Assembly: GCA_934045905.1 (NCBI GenBank) | Contig: OW203765.1 | Location: forward strand, 16,927,409 to 16,991,408 | Source: Leuctra nigra | Lineage: Eukaryota; Arthropoda; Insecta; Plecoptera; Leuctridae | Reading direction: 5' to 3' | DNA: 64,000 nucleotides | Shown here: one piece after another, positions 1-13,200 of the stretch | Layout: each line of letters starts with the position of its first letter | Numbering within the stretch: position 1 is the first letter of the stretch | Notes under the pieces: model-generated | What the model was told of the DNA's origin: nothing | What the model saw: only the letters and a program-made list of their open reading frames with translations | The model's database searches: none | Position numbers and translations under genes: made by a program

Positions 1-493
1 ATGACCATGTAATAATGTCGAATTACCGCTTGGCGCTTGGTCAGTTCAGACTTCTAGTGGGAAAATGTCCTTTTAAATGTACTTGTTACAAGTGTCACTT
101 TGCTACAAATTTTACCCTATAGAGCATAAAGTTGCACCACAAAGCACGATAAATATGTCAAAACTTGTAGTATACTTAGTAGTTGTTTCTACTTTTATGA
201 TAGAAAGATGTCTTTAAAAAAACGATGAGTTAAGTCCTTTTTAAAGTATTTTTCTGTTGTTTACATTATTTATTTCAAGGTGCGATTAAATATTTGGAAA
301 TTTCAATGATTAGTCACCTTTTTTAATCACTCTTTTTCAGTGCTGATATTTATTTGTTTTCCTTTCTTTTTTATAGTTGACAGAGACTTGGCTGCCATTT
401 TTACAAAGAGTGTTTTTTCTGGGTTATTGCTACTTCAGTAATAAGATCTGGTCTATATTATAGATCGTATTATAGATCTGGGCACTGTTACAG

Positions 494-2991
494 AAGGCAG
501 CCAAGAAACCACCCACACCGAGTCAGTCTGCAAGCATTTCATACCTCTATGCGCCAAGCTTTGCAGATGACAGCGCGGAGACATCGGGATGGACCCAAGA
601 GGATGTTGTTCCTGTGAGTTTAACCGTTTAACCATCAGTGTCAAAATGCTCTTCTCATTGGGCTACATATTGAGCGAGCGACTCCATTCTTTACTTTTGG
701 ACACTTTCACTGTTATTTGTGTTTGTTTGTTTGTTTGTTTGTTTGTTTGTTTGTTTGTTTGGCCCGACGCCACTGGTCACACTATTTTTCGATGGAGCTG
801 AAATTTTGCCTAATAACATTGTAGTCATGACTATAATACTCTATTCTGTCTTAATTGCGTATAGTTTTTGGGAGCTGCCCTCTGATTGCCCTCTGATAAC
901 TGCCCTCTGATATCTTCCGATTGGTCGCAAATCGTCACAATATTAAGACATTTTGTGATGCATAGGGCTAGGATGTTTAGGACATCTTTTTTTAGCTTTG
1001 TGTTCAGACACGTCTAAAAATTATATACCGGGTGGCCCAAAAAAACGTCCAGCGGGCGAGACAACACTGTGACGAAACCACTGTATATATCGGGCTGAAA
1101 ATTACACCAATTATACATAACACACTAAGGTCTAATATGTACAAGTTTAAACACCATAACTTTTATATAAAAAACGTTACAGCTGTTCGAATTTCGTTGT
1201 CGAAAAAACGATTTTTTAGCTAAAAAATCACTCGTCCAGAAAATGTCCAATGGCCGGGACGCTGTTTACTCAAAAAACAGCTATTAATATCAAGCTGAAA
1301 ATCTCATATGTTATTCACAATATATTACTATCGATTGTGTTTAAATTTCAATTAATTTAATTCAATGTTACGCAAGTTATGATATCTAGAATTTGCGCTT
1401 AAAAAGCAGAATACACAAGAGATAATTTCTCAAGTTTTATTTCGCATGTTAATTTTAGAAGTGAAATTATCTCCCGTATTTTCTGGTTTTAAGCTCAATT
1501 ACAAGATACCATAACTTTCGTTCCACTTATTCAAATGTATTGAAATTTTTATAGAATAGATAGTCATATGTATTGAACAATATTTGAAATTTTCAGCCTG
1601 ATATCATCAGTAATTTTGAATATAAAGGTGTCGATGCCATTGGACTTTTTCTGAATGCGCGCTCTTTGAGCTCCGTACAATCAATTTTTGGACATCCAAA
1701 TTCGAACAGCTGTTACTTTTTTCCTACAGAAGAAATATATTTGAAACTTTCACAGATCAAACATTGGTATGTTTGTCATAACATGTGAAATTTTCGGACT
1801 AATATCTGCAGTAGTTTCTTCACGGCGGTGTCTCGCCCATTGGACGTTTTTTTGGGCCACCCGGTATAAATATGTTTCATGTGTTCCTGATTTCAAAAAT
1901 ATGTGTTTCGTTTTGCCTGAAAATGCCTTTTTCGCATTTTTTTTTATAAATTCAGTTCTTTTTTGCTATTTTAATTTTTTTTTAATTTTTAATAAATTAT
2001 TGGTGAAAATAATATGAAATGCTTGTTGCAAGTTAAAACAATTTTATGAATTTTGGTATAGACCACAATTCATAAAATTTCCATCCACCATTTGGATGCG
2101 CCATCAACAATTGTCACTTGATAATATATTAAGACACATTCATACAATAATTTCAGTTAATTTTAATATATTTCTCTAAGTCTAACTCCTAAACCGATTA
2201 ATTGAATAATATGTTGACGAAAATAAGATAACATAAAATTACATTGGTCCTTTTCGGGATTTTGTGGTCCTTTTTTAATAGTTTTACGGTACTGTTTGCC
2301 TGCCTTTTTGGCCGTTTCAAAGGTCCTAAACATCCTAGCCCTAGTGATGTAGGTACATTCATTTGCATCTTTGTTTTGGTTTTGCTAGATTTACTTTTGA
2401 TGATCGATTGGTGTTCTCATTGTTCTGTTCTTCTGATTATGATTGTTGCTCTTTTCGTTTCTCTAGCGCAAGAAAAAACACGGGAGTATGAAGGACGAAA
2501 CTAAATGTAAGTACTGTTTCAATATTTAGATTCGCTTTACCCCTCGATGGCCTGCCACCTTGACGCGGTGGTGGGGCTTAAGGGGCCGCCATACATTACG
2601 AGTTGGTCCCAACTAAGAGCAGTTCAGGGTCGACCTGGTCCCATGCCCTCCCCAAATTCGCGTGCCCCTCGGGCCGGCCTCACCCCTCGAGATGGTGATC
2701 CCCCTGATATCGGGTCCCACTGGCCCGAAGCCTCCTTCGCCCCGGTCCGTCCCCATTCCGGCCTGACCCGCCACCAGTTCTGGACTCCTCCGGGCCGGAC
2801 CCCTTTGGTCGACCCCTCCCCATGTCTTCCCTATTATTCAACAAAGTTAACAGAATCTTAATGTGCGCAAAATGATTAGATTGGAAAGTACATCAGTTTG
2901 TTTTATTTTATTTCTAGATAAACGTCTGAAGTATGCATTTGCCCGGACTTTTCTTCGCCGTCCTAGCCGCAAGGACGAGGACGACGACTAA
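494..2991 (+). CDS. 3' terminal exons of an unrecognised gene
   Basis: Three short exons join in one open frame. They are 494-613 (after a ttacag acceptor, donor GTGAGT), 2467-2506 (ctctag acceptor, donor GTAAGT) and 2918-2993 (ttctag acceptor, TAA stop at 2989-2991, followed by a further GTAAGT). The joined tail begins KAAKKPPTPSQSASISYLY and ends in a basic stretch (RTFLRRPSRK) and an acidic EDDD terminus. No domain is recognisable, so no function is assigned. It is most likely the cytosolic or disordered C-terminus of a larger protein encoded left of the window. The donor just after the stop would mean an intron in the 3' UTR or an alternative last exon. The exon joins rest on splice consensus and phase only. 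The start of the first exon and everything upstream (1-493) are uncertain. Confidence 0.4.
721..762. repeat. (GTTT)n microsatellite
   Basis: About ten GTTT units in tandem within the presumed intron of the left-edge gene. Confidence 0.9.
1026..1866. mobile_element. long-TIR foldback MITE, Tc1/mariner type
   Basis: The left end reads TACCGGGTGGCCCAAAAAAA and the right end is its reverse complement, ending GGCCACCCGGTA. Both ends abut TA, the usual Tc1/mariner target duplication. The similarity between ends continues imperfectly for tens of bases and is nested: an AACAGCTGTTCGAA-like block near 1160 pairs with one near 1705, so most of the 840 bp can fold into one hairpin. No transposase frame is present, so it is non-autonomous. 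The superfamily call is inferred from the TA boundary. Confidence 0.75.
2535..2862. repeat. GC-rich inserted block of unknown origin
   Basis: A sharply bounded GC-rich segment of about 330 bp in AT-rich DNA lies between two exons of the left-edge gene. It has one open frame that is Pro/Arg-rich and resembles no family I know. A short TTAGATT motif occurs on both sides (near 2526 and 2876) and could be a target duplication. It could be a truncated retroelement 5' region; this is a guess from composition. Confidence 0.3.
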
Positions 2992-3291
2992 CGGTAAGTT
3001 CCCATACTTTGTATCGCATTCAACACAAATGCGTTGCTCCATCACGGCTCCAGAAGTGGCTCCATCACGTATGGCTTATTTGCGCAAATAGCTGCAGCTA
3101 ATATTAAAGTCACGTGACGAGTGCTACGACGGTCTTACCGCCAAACTACATCTATACCGTGCTTTGGCGGACCATGCTAAAAGCTTTTTATATCAAATCG
3201 TGTCTATGAAATTGTATTGTGTTATCTCAAAGTAATACTATCTTATTAAAACAAGAAGAGATTCTATACCAGTTAGTGTACTATTTTAAAA

Positions 3292-3431
3292 CCAACTATT
3301 GGATCCCTGGTATTACATTAAAAACACATTAAAAATGATTTCAACTTTGATTTTATCGTGACGATAGAATCATCGTCGAAATATTGTTTTAATGAGTAAT
3401 AATATTGGATCAGGGATCCAATAGTTGTTGG
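3292..3431. repeat. small foldback element
   Basis: The left arm CCAACTATTGGATCCCTGG (3292-3310) is repeated inverted at 3410-3431, separated by about 100 bp of AT-rich DNA. It is probably a tiny MITE or hairpin relic. Confidence 0.55.
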
Positions 3432-4334
3432 AATTTAAATAATTGTCTTAGTGGCATAGATTTTATTAGGTATGAGGCCTAAACAATGATTTATAGTTAC
3501 CCTATATATTTAATAATATATTTATAAAGTAAATAAAGTTTATAAAGTTAATTGACTATGAAGATTTTTGTAAAAAAAACGAAATATTTCATTAAATAAG
3601 TTGAATTTTGAGGTTAAGTCAAAAAAGTCTTAAAGTCATTAAAGTCATGCATGATGTTGAAGGCCGCCATTTTACACCAAATTCTGGATTAATAAAGACA
3701 ATACCACTTCAGTTTGCGATTAGATCATGTATACGCATTAAATGAATGCAGAGAAACATGTGAGGAGTTACATTTTAAATCGCCACTTGTGCAATGGAGT
3801 TAGTTTTGAGAAAATGACCAAAAACGAATTGATGATGATGACGTATTGAAAATGATGATTCAAACCTAAACAATATTATTACAAACCTAAAATAAATATA
3901 TTGCATGAAGTTTTAAGATTTTTTAAATGTGGACAAGTCGTATTTTGAAAAAAATTTGTGGTGAAAGGTGGGGCAAGCGCTCGGCCGTTTTAGCAAATTG
4001 AGAGAGAAAAATTGTTTCACATGTGGGTGAAACTTTGATAGGATGTTCACATGATCAGTCTGATTGTATATTAGTAGCACTTTTTCATTTTTGTTTCGTG
4101 ACAATTGCTAATTAGGCGCCGGTTATTCAACAAAACCGCTCAAAACTATGAAATTTCCTATACGATTGGAGACAAAACTCGTTAACCAATTGATCTTAAA
4201 TTTGAATCATGATTAGATAAAATATAGACTTAGGGTTATGACTTGGCACATATTGGCTCGACCGCCACCACCGTATTTCCATTTGCATGCAATTGATCAG
4301 CACCTACTAACGTAATCTTCCTCTTCCTTTACAG

Positions 4335-5787
4335 CGTCTCCTCTCCATGATTCGTGATACCAATGGGGTATGTACCACTTCTGTAATTCATGCCTCTTGA
4401 ATTACGCGTTCAATTACATATTATACTAATATCATTCATTTTCTCCCCTCTAGGAATTAGCTACATAAATGATAGCTATCAATTTTATTTTACTTTTCCG
4501 TGGACTCTAGTCCAATTCGCGCCGGCGGAATTCCGCCACGCATTTTTATTTACGTAATGTACGTGTCACAGCGACTGGTCGAGCCATATTTATAGGGTCC
4601 ACCTTTATCTTGGCCATCTAAATGCAGATTTATCATCATCCCGATTATAATTTCATCCACTGGTATTGTACCCTTTCTCTTACAAAGAAATTTAAATACA
4701 GTATCTTCCTCTTATATGCAATAGTTTGGCCAATTTCGTGTTTTATATGTTTAGTCACGTGGTACCACTTGAAAACCCTTGAGAGAGTAAAACACAACAA
4801 CAGGACAACTAACTGAAAACAATAATAGAATGAAGGTTTTAAGTTAAAGGACTAAATGTCGGCAAGTTGGTTAAATGCAACTGCAATTAATACAAACTGA
4901 AATACAATTACTCTAGGCCTGAATGCGTGACATCTCATTTCCATACAATTCAGCCCCCAGTATTCTTGTATCCACCAGCATTCTTGTATTCTTAGTTTTT
5001 CATGGTTTTCACGTGACGTCACGGCATTCGTCTCAGTGCTTTACCCCTACTTTACCCCTCTTAAGTATCGTCTTATCGAGTATCGCCGTTTTAAGAATCC
5101 TTGCAATCTGTCAATTCACTAAACATATGCAAATGCATATCTGAAGTCAAAAAACCACCTTACGGTACTCTTTTTTGAGATATAACATGTTCCTAACCAC
5201 ACATGAAAAACATATGACAATGATATCATCTTAGACTTTGACCAATGGGTGTCAGAGATAAAATGAATTTCAGTTAAAACTTTGCACGTTCTAACAGCTT
5301 TATGTCAAAATGTATGTATCAGAATTGTTTTCAAAGTTTCGAAAACCCAAAAAGAGAAGCTCTGCGGGGCAAGTAGCGACAATATGATACATAATTTGAA
5401 GTAATGGGTTTCCTTTTCTCAACATTGAATTTGTGGACGTTGCCAGAATCATACCAGCTTTTCTTTTGTGTGGGGGATAGGATTTTAATTGAAAAACGAA
5501 CGTGTTTCTGGTAAAATTTTTGTAACTTTTGCAGCGAAAGGTTATAACCTACTCACCAAGACTTAATAACAAAGACTTACGATTGAGTATTGATTAAAAA
5601 CTGTTATGTTCACATTATTGAATACAGAGACGTGGATCTACAATCTAACCGCTCAAGATGTAGTACTCGTTCTTAGAAGCATTCAACGCGACATCCAGTA
5701 TCCCCAGAGCTGGACAAGATGGCGCATCGGATGGCCACGGACGACCAACTCTTCAAGAAGAATTGCGACTACTACTATATCTGCTGA
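4335..5787 (+). CDS. candidate alternative terminal exons of the left-edge gene
   Basis: A 33-nt block at 4335-4367 is flanked by tttacag and GTATGT and is open in phase 0 (RLLSMIRDTNG). A second block, 5677-5787, follows a gttcttag acceptor and encodes KHSTRHPVSPELDKMAHRMA and 16 more residues, ending in DYYYIC and a TGA at 5785-5787. Both are in phase with the donor at 613, so they could form an alternative C-terminus. They could equally be chance matches. No family is recognised. Confidence 0.22.
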
Positions 5788-6159
5788 ATTTATAATTGTT
5801 ATTTGTTGCTAAATGCATTGGAAAACATACCAAATGTTTTATATAATAAACTACCTATTTAAAAGAATGATATTGTCATGTATCTTAATTACTTTCTGTT
5901 TGATTATAGCATACGATCTCACATGCAATAGAACAAACTTAAAAAGTGTCAGTCAACCACTTGTACAAAGTATTCAACAATCTCAAACAAGAAATCAAAT
6001 AATTCTGCCCTTCAAATGAATTGTCTTACAATCTATTTGGAAAAGGGAAAGTAGCTTGTTGAAGCACACCATTTTATTTCTCTATAATAAATAAGGAACT
6101 GTTAGTTTAGTTTCAAAACGTGTATCCATTACAAATAGGACAAAAATATATTCAATGGA

Positions 6160-6536
6160 CATCCCAACGGCTGCTGTGTTGGATAACATTTAGCGCGGTC
6201 AGCTGTTGGATGGGTGACCATTCAACTCTGCCTTGCCAGGTTGCTGCCGTTGGGTCAGAGAGACTGGGGTGTTTGGGGGTCAGTGTGACGACCTCCCTCC
6301 ACCTGTTATCAGTCTCTCGACGGCGCGGAGGCCTTGTGGAGGCCTGTGCTGTGAATGTTACACCGTCCTTCGGAAGGGACGTTAAGACGTTGGTCCCCTT
6401 GGTATCTTTCGTCAGGAGTAGGCTACATGCCGGTACCGGGTTTCCTCTTCTCCCTTCTCTATATTACATTCTCACTAGTGGAGCCTCGGCTCTGTTGAGA
6501 ATATAGACTTAATAATAATAATAATAATAACAATAA
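6160..6536 (+). mobile_element. 5S rRNA-derived SINE-like element
   Basis: Near 6195-6220 the sequence GGTCAGCTGTTGGATGGGTG closely resembles the internal control region of 5S rRNA genes (known form: GGT-AGTACTTGGATGGGTGACC). The body then has a hairpin CCTTCGGAAGGG near 6366, and the element ends in an (AAT)n tail at about 6508-6536. Promoter-like head, unrelated body and simple-repeat tail are the layout of SINE3-type elements. The left end is not well defined. Confidence 0.5.
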
Positions 6537-7225
6537 ATATTTTATGGACAGAGATCTGAAAATATATGAAAATATTCAAGTTGCCAAATAAAAATAAGAA
6601 TGAACGTAGACACGTGTGTCCCATTCCATACAATATTTTACCTGTAGAGTTCATGCATGTTTATAAGGTTACATTCATCAAATAATCATGAAGCAAAATT
6701 GAAACTCAGTAAACGATACCCAAGAAACATTGCAACATATTCTTTATGTTGCAAGAATGTGGCTATAAATCAACATATTACATCACTATAATAAATCGAG
6801 CTTTGAGAAGCCAAGTGGATTTAGCCTACAGTTCCGAGTTGCGCCAAAGAAAGGTCCTGAAGCTGCAGAAGAATGTTGACCAACTTTCAATCAGCAGTGC
6901 GATTGTATAACTTTCCCAAATGCTAACAATATCATTCAATTGGGGATTCTGTTACGATCTGTTACTGCTAGCAGTCTGTTAGCAAGCAAATACAGTCTAT
7001 GTTGCAGAAAAATCCACTGTGCATTTTTGTTGCATTTCCAAAATCCATGACGCAAATTAATTTTGTTTCCAGATAGCTCTGGTGAAAATAGTGGAAAGTT
7101 TCAGAATAAATTTCAATCATAATGACAAGATGAGTACAAAATGTGAAAATAACGCGTTATTTCTATAAAATGTTTCGATAGGAATAACTGGCGTAAAATT
7201 AGTTGCTTCTAAAGTAGTTGGCAAG

Positions 7226-10200
7226 ATGTCGACTCTTGTGAAATTGACGCAGATGGTGGACTTGGCAGTGGGAACACCGGAGGTAACCAGAAAGCATTTC
7301 TCCTACCATTCCCAAACGCATTCTCTTTCTTGGCAATTATCACTGATTTTCACGTTATTTTGCAACTTTCAAGCCTCACGTTTCGACATTATTCAATAAA
7401 AGCTACTTGGGATCTTTCAATTTGATTAAGAACCTATTTTTCGACAAAAAAAAAAGTGGAATTTAGTAGGTAGGTACGTACAAGATCATGAATTCAGGTG
7501 ACTGTCATTACCTAATTGAACGATCATGGCCGAAGGATCCAGTAGGTAGCAGTGTCTTACTAAATATCTATAGAACAAACGGCGTGTCCCTCCTTTAGAT
7601 GTCAAAGAGACATCGTTTGAGGCTGGCTGCTCCTAAATTCTGACAGCTGTCATTTTTAGATCAAAATATCAATTTTTATTTTAAATTCTCATAATTTCAC
7701 AAAATATTATTCCTACATTCCTACACGGATTAAACGCTAAGTTCGTCCCAAGAAATGCGTTGAAATGACTTCGCTGTTGTAAAAGCAGGAGTATGACCGA
7801 CTTCTCCCCCACTGCCTCCAGCCAGGCGCCGTGAACCTCAACATCCTCCACTCGCTGCTCCACGTCATCGTCCAGCAGATGCATCTGGAGGCGACGCAGG
7901 TGGAGTTCCGCGGCGACGACGCCGAGCGCATGAAGGCGTTCATCAACATCGCCTCCCCCTACCCGACCCTCCGGCTCAGCGAGTACCACCTCACCTCGCA
8001 CGGCACGCACGAGGTCGCCGATGAGGGATCGAAGGGTAAGTCACCGCCTCTCCTATCTGACCCTTCGTCATCATGTCGCACGGCACACACGAGGACGGCG
8101 ATGAGGAGGTGAAGGGTAGGTCATCGCCTCCCCTTACCCGACCCTTCGTCCTCACCTTGCACGGCACACACGAGGATGGCGATGAGGAGGTCAAGGGTAG
8201 GTCATCGCCTCCCCTTACTCGACCCTTCGTCCTCATGTCGCACGGCACACACGAGGACGGCGATGTGGAGGTGAAGGGTAAGTCATCGCCTCCCCTTACT
8301 CGACCCTTCGTCCTCATGTCGCACGGCACACACGAGGATGGCGATGAGGAGGTGAAGGGTAAGTCACCGCCTCCCCCTAACCGATCCTTCGTCCTCATGT
8401 CGCACGGCACACACGAGGACGGCGATTTGGAGGTGAAGGGTAGGTCATCGGATCCCCCTACCCGACCCTTCGTCCTCACCTTACACGGCACGCAAGAGGA
8501 TCACGATGAGGAGGTGAAGGGTAAGTCATCGACTCCCCCTACCCGACCCTTCGTCCTTACCTTGCATGGCACACACGAGGATGGCGATATGGAGGTGAAG
8601 GGTAAGTCATCGCCTCCCCCTACCCGACCCTTCGTCCTTACCTTGCATGGCACACACGAGGATGGCGATATGGAGGTGAAGGGTAAGTCATCGCCTCCCC
8701 TACCCTAGCATCTAAACGAGTACTACATCGCCTCGCAAGGAGAGCACGAGGACAGTGATGTGGATGTCGACGGAAGGAGTGTATAAACTTGAATTGGTGT
8801 AAACGGGATTGAATGTCTACATACCTATCTCTTGTTCACTCTACAGATTCAAATAATACGCCAACTGGCGAGTCGAAAGCGGAAGGTACTTGCATCATGA
8901 CAACCATCACTTTTAACACGTGCTTTCGTCATTGTTCACAGGAGGTAAGGAGAAACCCAAGACCTCCAAGCCGGCGTCTCCTGAGGAAGGTAACTTGACT
9001 ACAATAACGTCAATTCTTCTTTTAGTTTTAACATGGGGTTAGTTGTAAAAAAAATAAAAATTGTAAAAAGACTGCCAGGCGCCATCCCGCCTAAAAGGAT
9101 TGAGATCTAAAAGAAGGGTCAAGCAATAATATATTGTTTAAAATTGTTCGCACTTAAAATTCGTGAAATCATTTCGCCCAGGTACTGCCGCCAAGAACAA
9201 TACCATAAAAAAAAATCAAAATTTAAAATTTTTATGTGAATTATCATTGTAAACTTTAACAAAATTATTCAATTTAAAAGCGATACATAAAAATTCTTAA
9301 AAATGTATTTAAAAACATAATAAATGTTTTTAATACATTTACCTGAAACACAACTTTAAAAAAAAATTAAATCAAAATTTAAAAAAATTTAACTAAAGCT
9401 GGGCGCAATGTGTCAAGAAAAAGGCAACATAGGAATAAGTTGACGAAGAAGTAGACGACGAAAGAAAGTAGGAAGAATATAGAAGAAGTCTACATGGTCG
9501 GTGCAAATTCAATGCGCCAAGCTTTATTTTCTTTTTTTAAATTTGATTTTAGATTAATTTTTTTAAGTTGTGTTTTAAATTAATTAAAAACAATTATTTG
9601 GTTTTTAAGTGGCTAAATGTGTTTTCCTGTCATTTGCTTGAGTACCATCTGAACTGTGTCTTGTCTGTGGTTGCAGGAAAGTCGGCGCCGTCACAGGCGG
9701 AGCGGCCGAGCGTGGTGCTCGTGGAGGCGTACGAGGGCGGCGACAAGAACACCGGCCACCACGCGGCGGGCAAGTACGTCACCCTCTGCCACGCGGGTCT
9801 CGAGGTCCCGCCACACGACTAACGGGCTCCCCCTGGCTTGACGCCTCCTTACTTCCCCGCCAGGAAGATGCACACGCCGACGTCGCCTCCAACACTGCGC
9901 GAGATCGGCGACGCAGTGACAACGCTCAAGCAGGACGTGTCCATGATGAAGGAGGTCAAACTCATGTCCAACGAGCAGCTCATGGAGCATCTGCGCAACA
10001 CCGACGAGGGCGGCAAACCGGTGGGCGACATGTGGGAGTTGCTCAAGCTGGGCAAGAGGGTGGACGCCGCGGAGACGGGCGTCGGCAAGGTAAGTCACTA
10101 TCATGACGTGCTCTCTGCTTTGGAGGGCACGAAACTGATATCGTTTGAGTGTACCATTCACTACCCTCTCACCATCACCTCTCACCTGTCCTGCGTGTGC

Positions 10201-13200
10201 CATTCATTCACCACCCTCACTACGTGAACCTTCCTTGCTCTTCGTCCTGCGTGTTACATTCACCACCCTCTCAACGTTAACCTTCCTCGCTCTCCGTCCT
10301 GCGTGTACCATTCATCACCCTCTCAACGTGAACCTCCCTTGCTCTTCGTCCTGCGTGTACTATTTACCACCCTCTCAACGTGAACCTTCCTTGCTCTCCG
10401 TCCTGCGTGTACAATTCACCACCCTCTCGACGTGAACCTCCCTCGCTCTCAGTTGACAGGCATGATCGAGCGACTGGCCAAGGAGGTGAACGTCGTGATG
10501 CCGGAGATCTCGCAGCACGCCGTCAGCCCCGACGGTCAGCATGGGGACGACGACGACGTCGGCAAGAGAGTCCACTTGATAGAGAAACGTCTGTGGGATG
10601 TGGAGGTACGGAGGTCAACATGTCTCGCAATATTCCTAACCAGGACCAGGAACACATTTATGTTCTTGGGTTCAAAGATTCCAAGCAAATCGTATAAATA
10701 ATGATTGCACTTTATAATCCTCAATGAAGCAGAGATTCCAGTTATTTTCAGTTATTTTTTGGGCCGTTTTGAGGGGAGGGAGAATTGAGACATTAAATCA
10801 AACAAATGAAGAAGAATCAATCTACATAAATGGACACTATTTGGAGTTATTCATTCGTTTAGGCAATTTATCTTTTATTCTAAACCACTTCGAAGAAACA
10901 GGGCTCAGGCATTCAAGCCATTTTATGTAGATTCTCTTCCATTTGGTATTCCATTTCTTTTAGTTTCTAAGGCCCAGTCTTTCAATAGCCTGCTAAACCA
11001 TGTAGTTAAGTTTTAAAAGGTCATTCGAAGATTGTCCTTGGTTGTTGCCATGGCAACATAGTCCTAATTGACTGTTTAAAAGTTAGCACAACATTGAAAA
11101 ACTGGCCCTAAATAATTGTTATTGAAACTCGATAATAGTCACTTTCTAGTCAAAGAGTTCCGGGTTCGTACTCCGGTTCGGCCGGATATTTTTCACTTCG
11201 CACATCCTTTCCTATCAATTCCCTCCAACTGACTACTTTGTGACGACGACGGCGACGACAGAGCCGCCTGGGCACCACTGAGCGCCGCGTGTCGCAGTCG
11301 TCGACGGGCGGACAGGCGGAGGCGGACGCGGTTATCGCCTCCGACAAGGAAGAGGCGACGCCCGGCTACACGGCCGGCATTCTCGGCGGCGTCAACCTGG
11401 AGGGCCTCTCGCCGGTCGACGGCATGCTCACGCTGAGGGACGAGCTGGGACGACTCCGCCAAGAGCACGAGGAGCAGGTGGGACTCCGTCAAACTCAGTT
11501 TTGGGGACATTCCTTTCGAAAAGGAACTAGTTCCAGGACGTGCAGTTCCTTCTAATATAACTAAATCGTTCCTAGTTCCTTTTCAAAAAAAATGTTTTTC
11601 ATGTTCTTAGGAACGTATGCATCCTTTAGCGTTCCTTTTTCAGGTAAATTATCACTTTCATTTGAACATTTTGAAATATTTCTCCAGAGTAAGGTGACAA
11701 TTCTGATGAACCGATATGATTAAAGTTTAGATTTCAACTGGGGGAATGTCTATACAAAAGATATATCTTGTACGAAATCTGTCGAGTTCCTGAAGGTGCA
11801 TTTACTTAGACACATGATGTTGATTGGTCGTGCGCTTGAGCAGGCGGAGCGGCTGAAAGACGCCGCGGCGCTCACCGCCGCCGTCCCTCTGGAGCAGCTG
11901 ATCGACGGCATGCGTCGCGTCGGCGACATGCGGTCCAAGCTGGAGGACGTGATGGGCGTCTTGGCGCAGCGCGACCAACTCCCCAGCAGACTCGACCAGC
12001 TGGAGGTATGACAGTATGACGGAGCTGGACCAGCTGGAGGTATGACCAGTATGACGGATTTATAAATCAAGAAAGATAACGATAACAATGTGCCTTTGTT
12101 TTTCTCTATTGCTATTCTTATTTATTGTTATTGTTATTCGTCAGATGAGATTGCCGTATAGTCCGGTATGATTTTAAGTTATTATCTTGACATTATTTTC
12201 AGGCTCAAGCCGCCTCCTCCGACAACCAGATCGCGAACCTCGGCGCCTCCATGTCGCCGCAGATCGCGGAGATGCAGACGCAGTTGGCGAACATCGAGCG
12301 CGAGCTGGGCGTCGTCAACGAGCGCCTCGTCAGCGGCTACGGCGGCGGCGGCGGCGCTGACGGCGGAGGCGTGATCGCGGGCGACGGCGACGCCCACGAC
12401 TACGGCGGCTTCGGCGAGCTCTACGGGCGTCTGCAGGGGATGCAACAGGACATGGACACCGTCGCGCAGACCACGCAGCGCCTCATGGTCAGTCAACAGC
12501 GGGGTCGGCCTCTTGGAATAACCGCGTTCGTTCCAACGCCTCGCCAAATAAAAAATGATCGTTGAACACATTTGAATGACTGCTGGTCATGTTCTGTAAC
12601 ATTCAATGGTTGGTATTATCATTGAAATAAGAGGTCATGCTGCTGAAAAGAGACAAGGAGGGCTTATACTGACTTCAGGGGTGCGATCACATAACTTTCT
12701 TGTCTCGGTGACAAGACCCTAGAATACCGTGAATAACATTGAGATGAGAAGCTTGTCACCGTGACACGCAAGTTCTCATTTTATGTGATCGCACCCCTGA
12801 TGACAAACGGACGTGATAATAAGGATTTATGAAAAATGCGTGTATCAATCATTTATAAAACTCGCAGTTAAAATAAGCAAAATGTGGACATTTTAATTAT
12901 ATTTTACGGTGTAGACTGATGAATAATAAGTTATGGTTACCATTTTCCAAAGAAACTGAACCACAACAAACTTTCCCGCAAACCGCGCATACATCATCGT
13001 CCTAGCCTTGACACGCCCTATTGTGTGGATGTTGCCAGGAGGAGCAGGACGAGCGCGAGCTGCACATGCAGGCGCTGCTGGAGCAGGTGGAGGTGCTGAA
13101 GACGGTCAAGGCGGACAAGGAGGTGCTGGAGGACGTGTTGGCGGACAAGGCGGACACCAACGTCGTCAACCGCAAGGTGTCTCACGACCAGTTCGACGCC

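Larger units (their letters stand above)
2994..7225. other. intergenic region between left-edge gene and QRICH2-like gene
   Basis: AT-rich DNA without a convincing gene apart from the candidate terminal exons at 4335 and 5677. It contains a small foldback (3292-3431) and a 5S-like SINE (about 6160-6536). The remaining stretches, 3432-4334, 4368-5676, 5788-6159 and 6537-7225, show no feature I can support. The promoter of the next gene should lie in the last part but no clear core element is visible. Confidence 0.5.

Noticed and set aside
8073..8708. A 211-codon repeat protein gene
   Set aside because: The frame is simply the 81-bp minisatellite (27 codons) read through. It lacks its own start context, is one base out of frame with exon 2, and each unit carries a splice-donor copy.
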